64,000 nucleotides of DNA from Ochrobactrum sp. Marseille-Q0166 (lineage in GTDB: Bacteria > Pseudomonadota > Alphaproteobacteria > Rhizobiales > Rhizobiaceae), in contig NZ_JACJUO010000001.1 of NCBI RefSeq assembly GCF_014397025.1, forward strand, positions 2,250,395-2,314,394. Direction: 5' to 3'. The position numbers and the translations under genes were made by a program. Positions within the stretch are counted from its first letter, which is position 1. Each line of letters opens with the position of its first letter. Shown here in pieces: positions 63,873 to 64,000 of this stretch. The notes beneath the pieces were generated by a model. The model saw nothing but the letters and a program-made list of their open reading frames with translations. It was not told the origin of the DNA and ran no database searches.

Positions 63873-64000
63873 TTAAACGTCGGCGCGCACGTTCTGCTTC
63901 TGCGAGCCGAGGCCTTCGATGCCGAGTTCGACAACGTCGCCAGCCTTGAGATAACGCGGTGGTTTCATGCCCATGCCAACGCCCGGAGGCGTGCCGGTGG
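63873..64000 (-). CDS. Fumarylacetoacetate hydrolase family protein, C-terminal part (cut by window edge)
   Basis: Only the last 41 or so codons are inside. They read TGTPPGVGMGMKPPRYLKAG followed by DVVELGIEGLGSQKQNVRAD and V, the typical end of FAH-fold hydrolases such as 2,4-diketo-3-deoxy-L-fuconate hydrolase or ureidoglycolate lyase. With the fuconate dehydratase gene directly downstream, the sugar-acid hydrolase is the better guess. The frame is open at the right edge. Confidence 0.85.
   Translation of the reverse strand, partial: TGTPPGVGMGMKPPRYLKAGDVVELGIEGLGSQKQNVRADV

Noticed and set aside
1-64000. CRISPR arrays, rRNA operons or an intact prophage
   Set aside because: No spaced direct repeats, rRNA signatures or phage structural genes were seen on reading the window.

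Overview
The window looks like a chromosomal segment of an alphaproteobacterium of the Brucella/Ochrobactrum group (Brucellaceae, Hyphomicrobiales). Support comes from a GcrA cell-cycle regulator, a BepR-BepD-BepE-like efflux locus, the conserved order murA - DUF2948 - hisD - UPF0262 - low-molecular-weight phosphatase - infA - maf - yacG - tRNA-Phe, and a palindromic intergenic repeat of the rhizobial type. No rRNA or CRISPR array is present.

Layout. 1-6.4 kb: end of gcrA, phoR, a PPK2 polyphosphate kinase, a membrane glycosyltransferase and a periplasmic solute-binding protein that diverge from a very AT-rich gap, and a 54-residue membrane protein. 6.4-11.6 kb: RND pump operon with divergent TetR repressor. 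11.8-18.8 kb: fatty acyl-CoA ligase, HAD phosphatase, AstE-like deacylase, pgi, a CoxG-like protein and a DMT transporter. 18.8-37.7 kb: a RutR-controlled reductive pyrimidine degradation pathway in two blocks (preT-preA; then rutR, carbamoylase, dihydropyrimidinase and an NMT1-type ABC importer), separated by a sugar uptake and catabolism cluster (ABC importer, GntR, DapA-family lyase, PfkB kinase, aldo/keto reductase). Two RutR-box-like sequences tie the blocks together. 37.8-44.2 kb: a second RND pump and an orphan histidine kinase.

44.3-53.1 kb: a genomic island of about 8.7 kb at the 3' end of tRNA-Arg(ACG). It carries a large serine recombinase whose last nine codons are read from the tRNA gene, a DoxX-MFS-LysR operon with a divergent TetR and two matching operators, a frameshifted relaxase remnant beside a long inverted repeat, and a compact three-gene operon: an unrecognised protein with a TGT-like look, a Xre/ParS antitoxin and a RES-domain toxin. 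This three-gene operon is the best candidate for an undescribed system, possibly anti-phage. 53.3-64 kb: core genes listed above, an IS3-family relic beyond tRNA-Phe, a GAF-GGDEF protein, a YdcZ-type transporter, a DUF992 protein, and the start of an L-fuconate catabolic operon that runs off the right edge.

Starts were moved from the longest frame where a Shine-Dalgarno sequence or family length argued for it. Functions are inferred from remembered family motifs only; no database search was possible.
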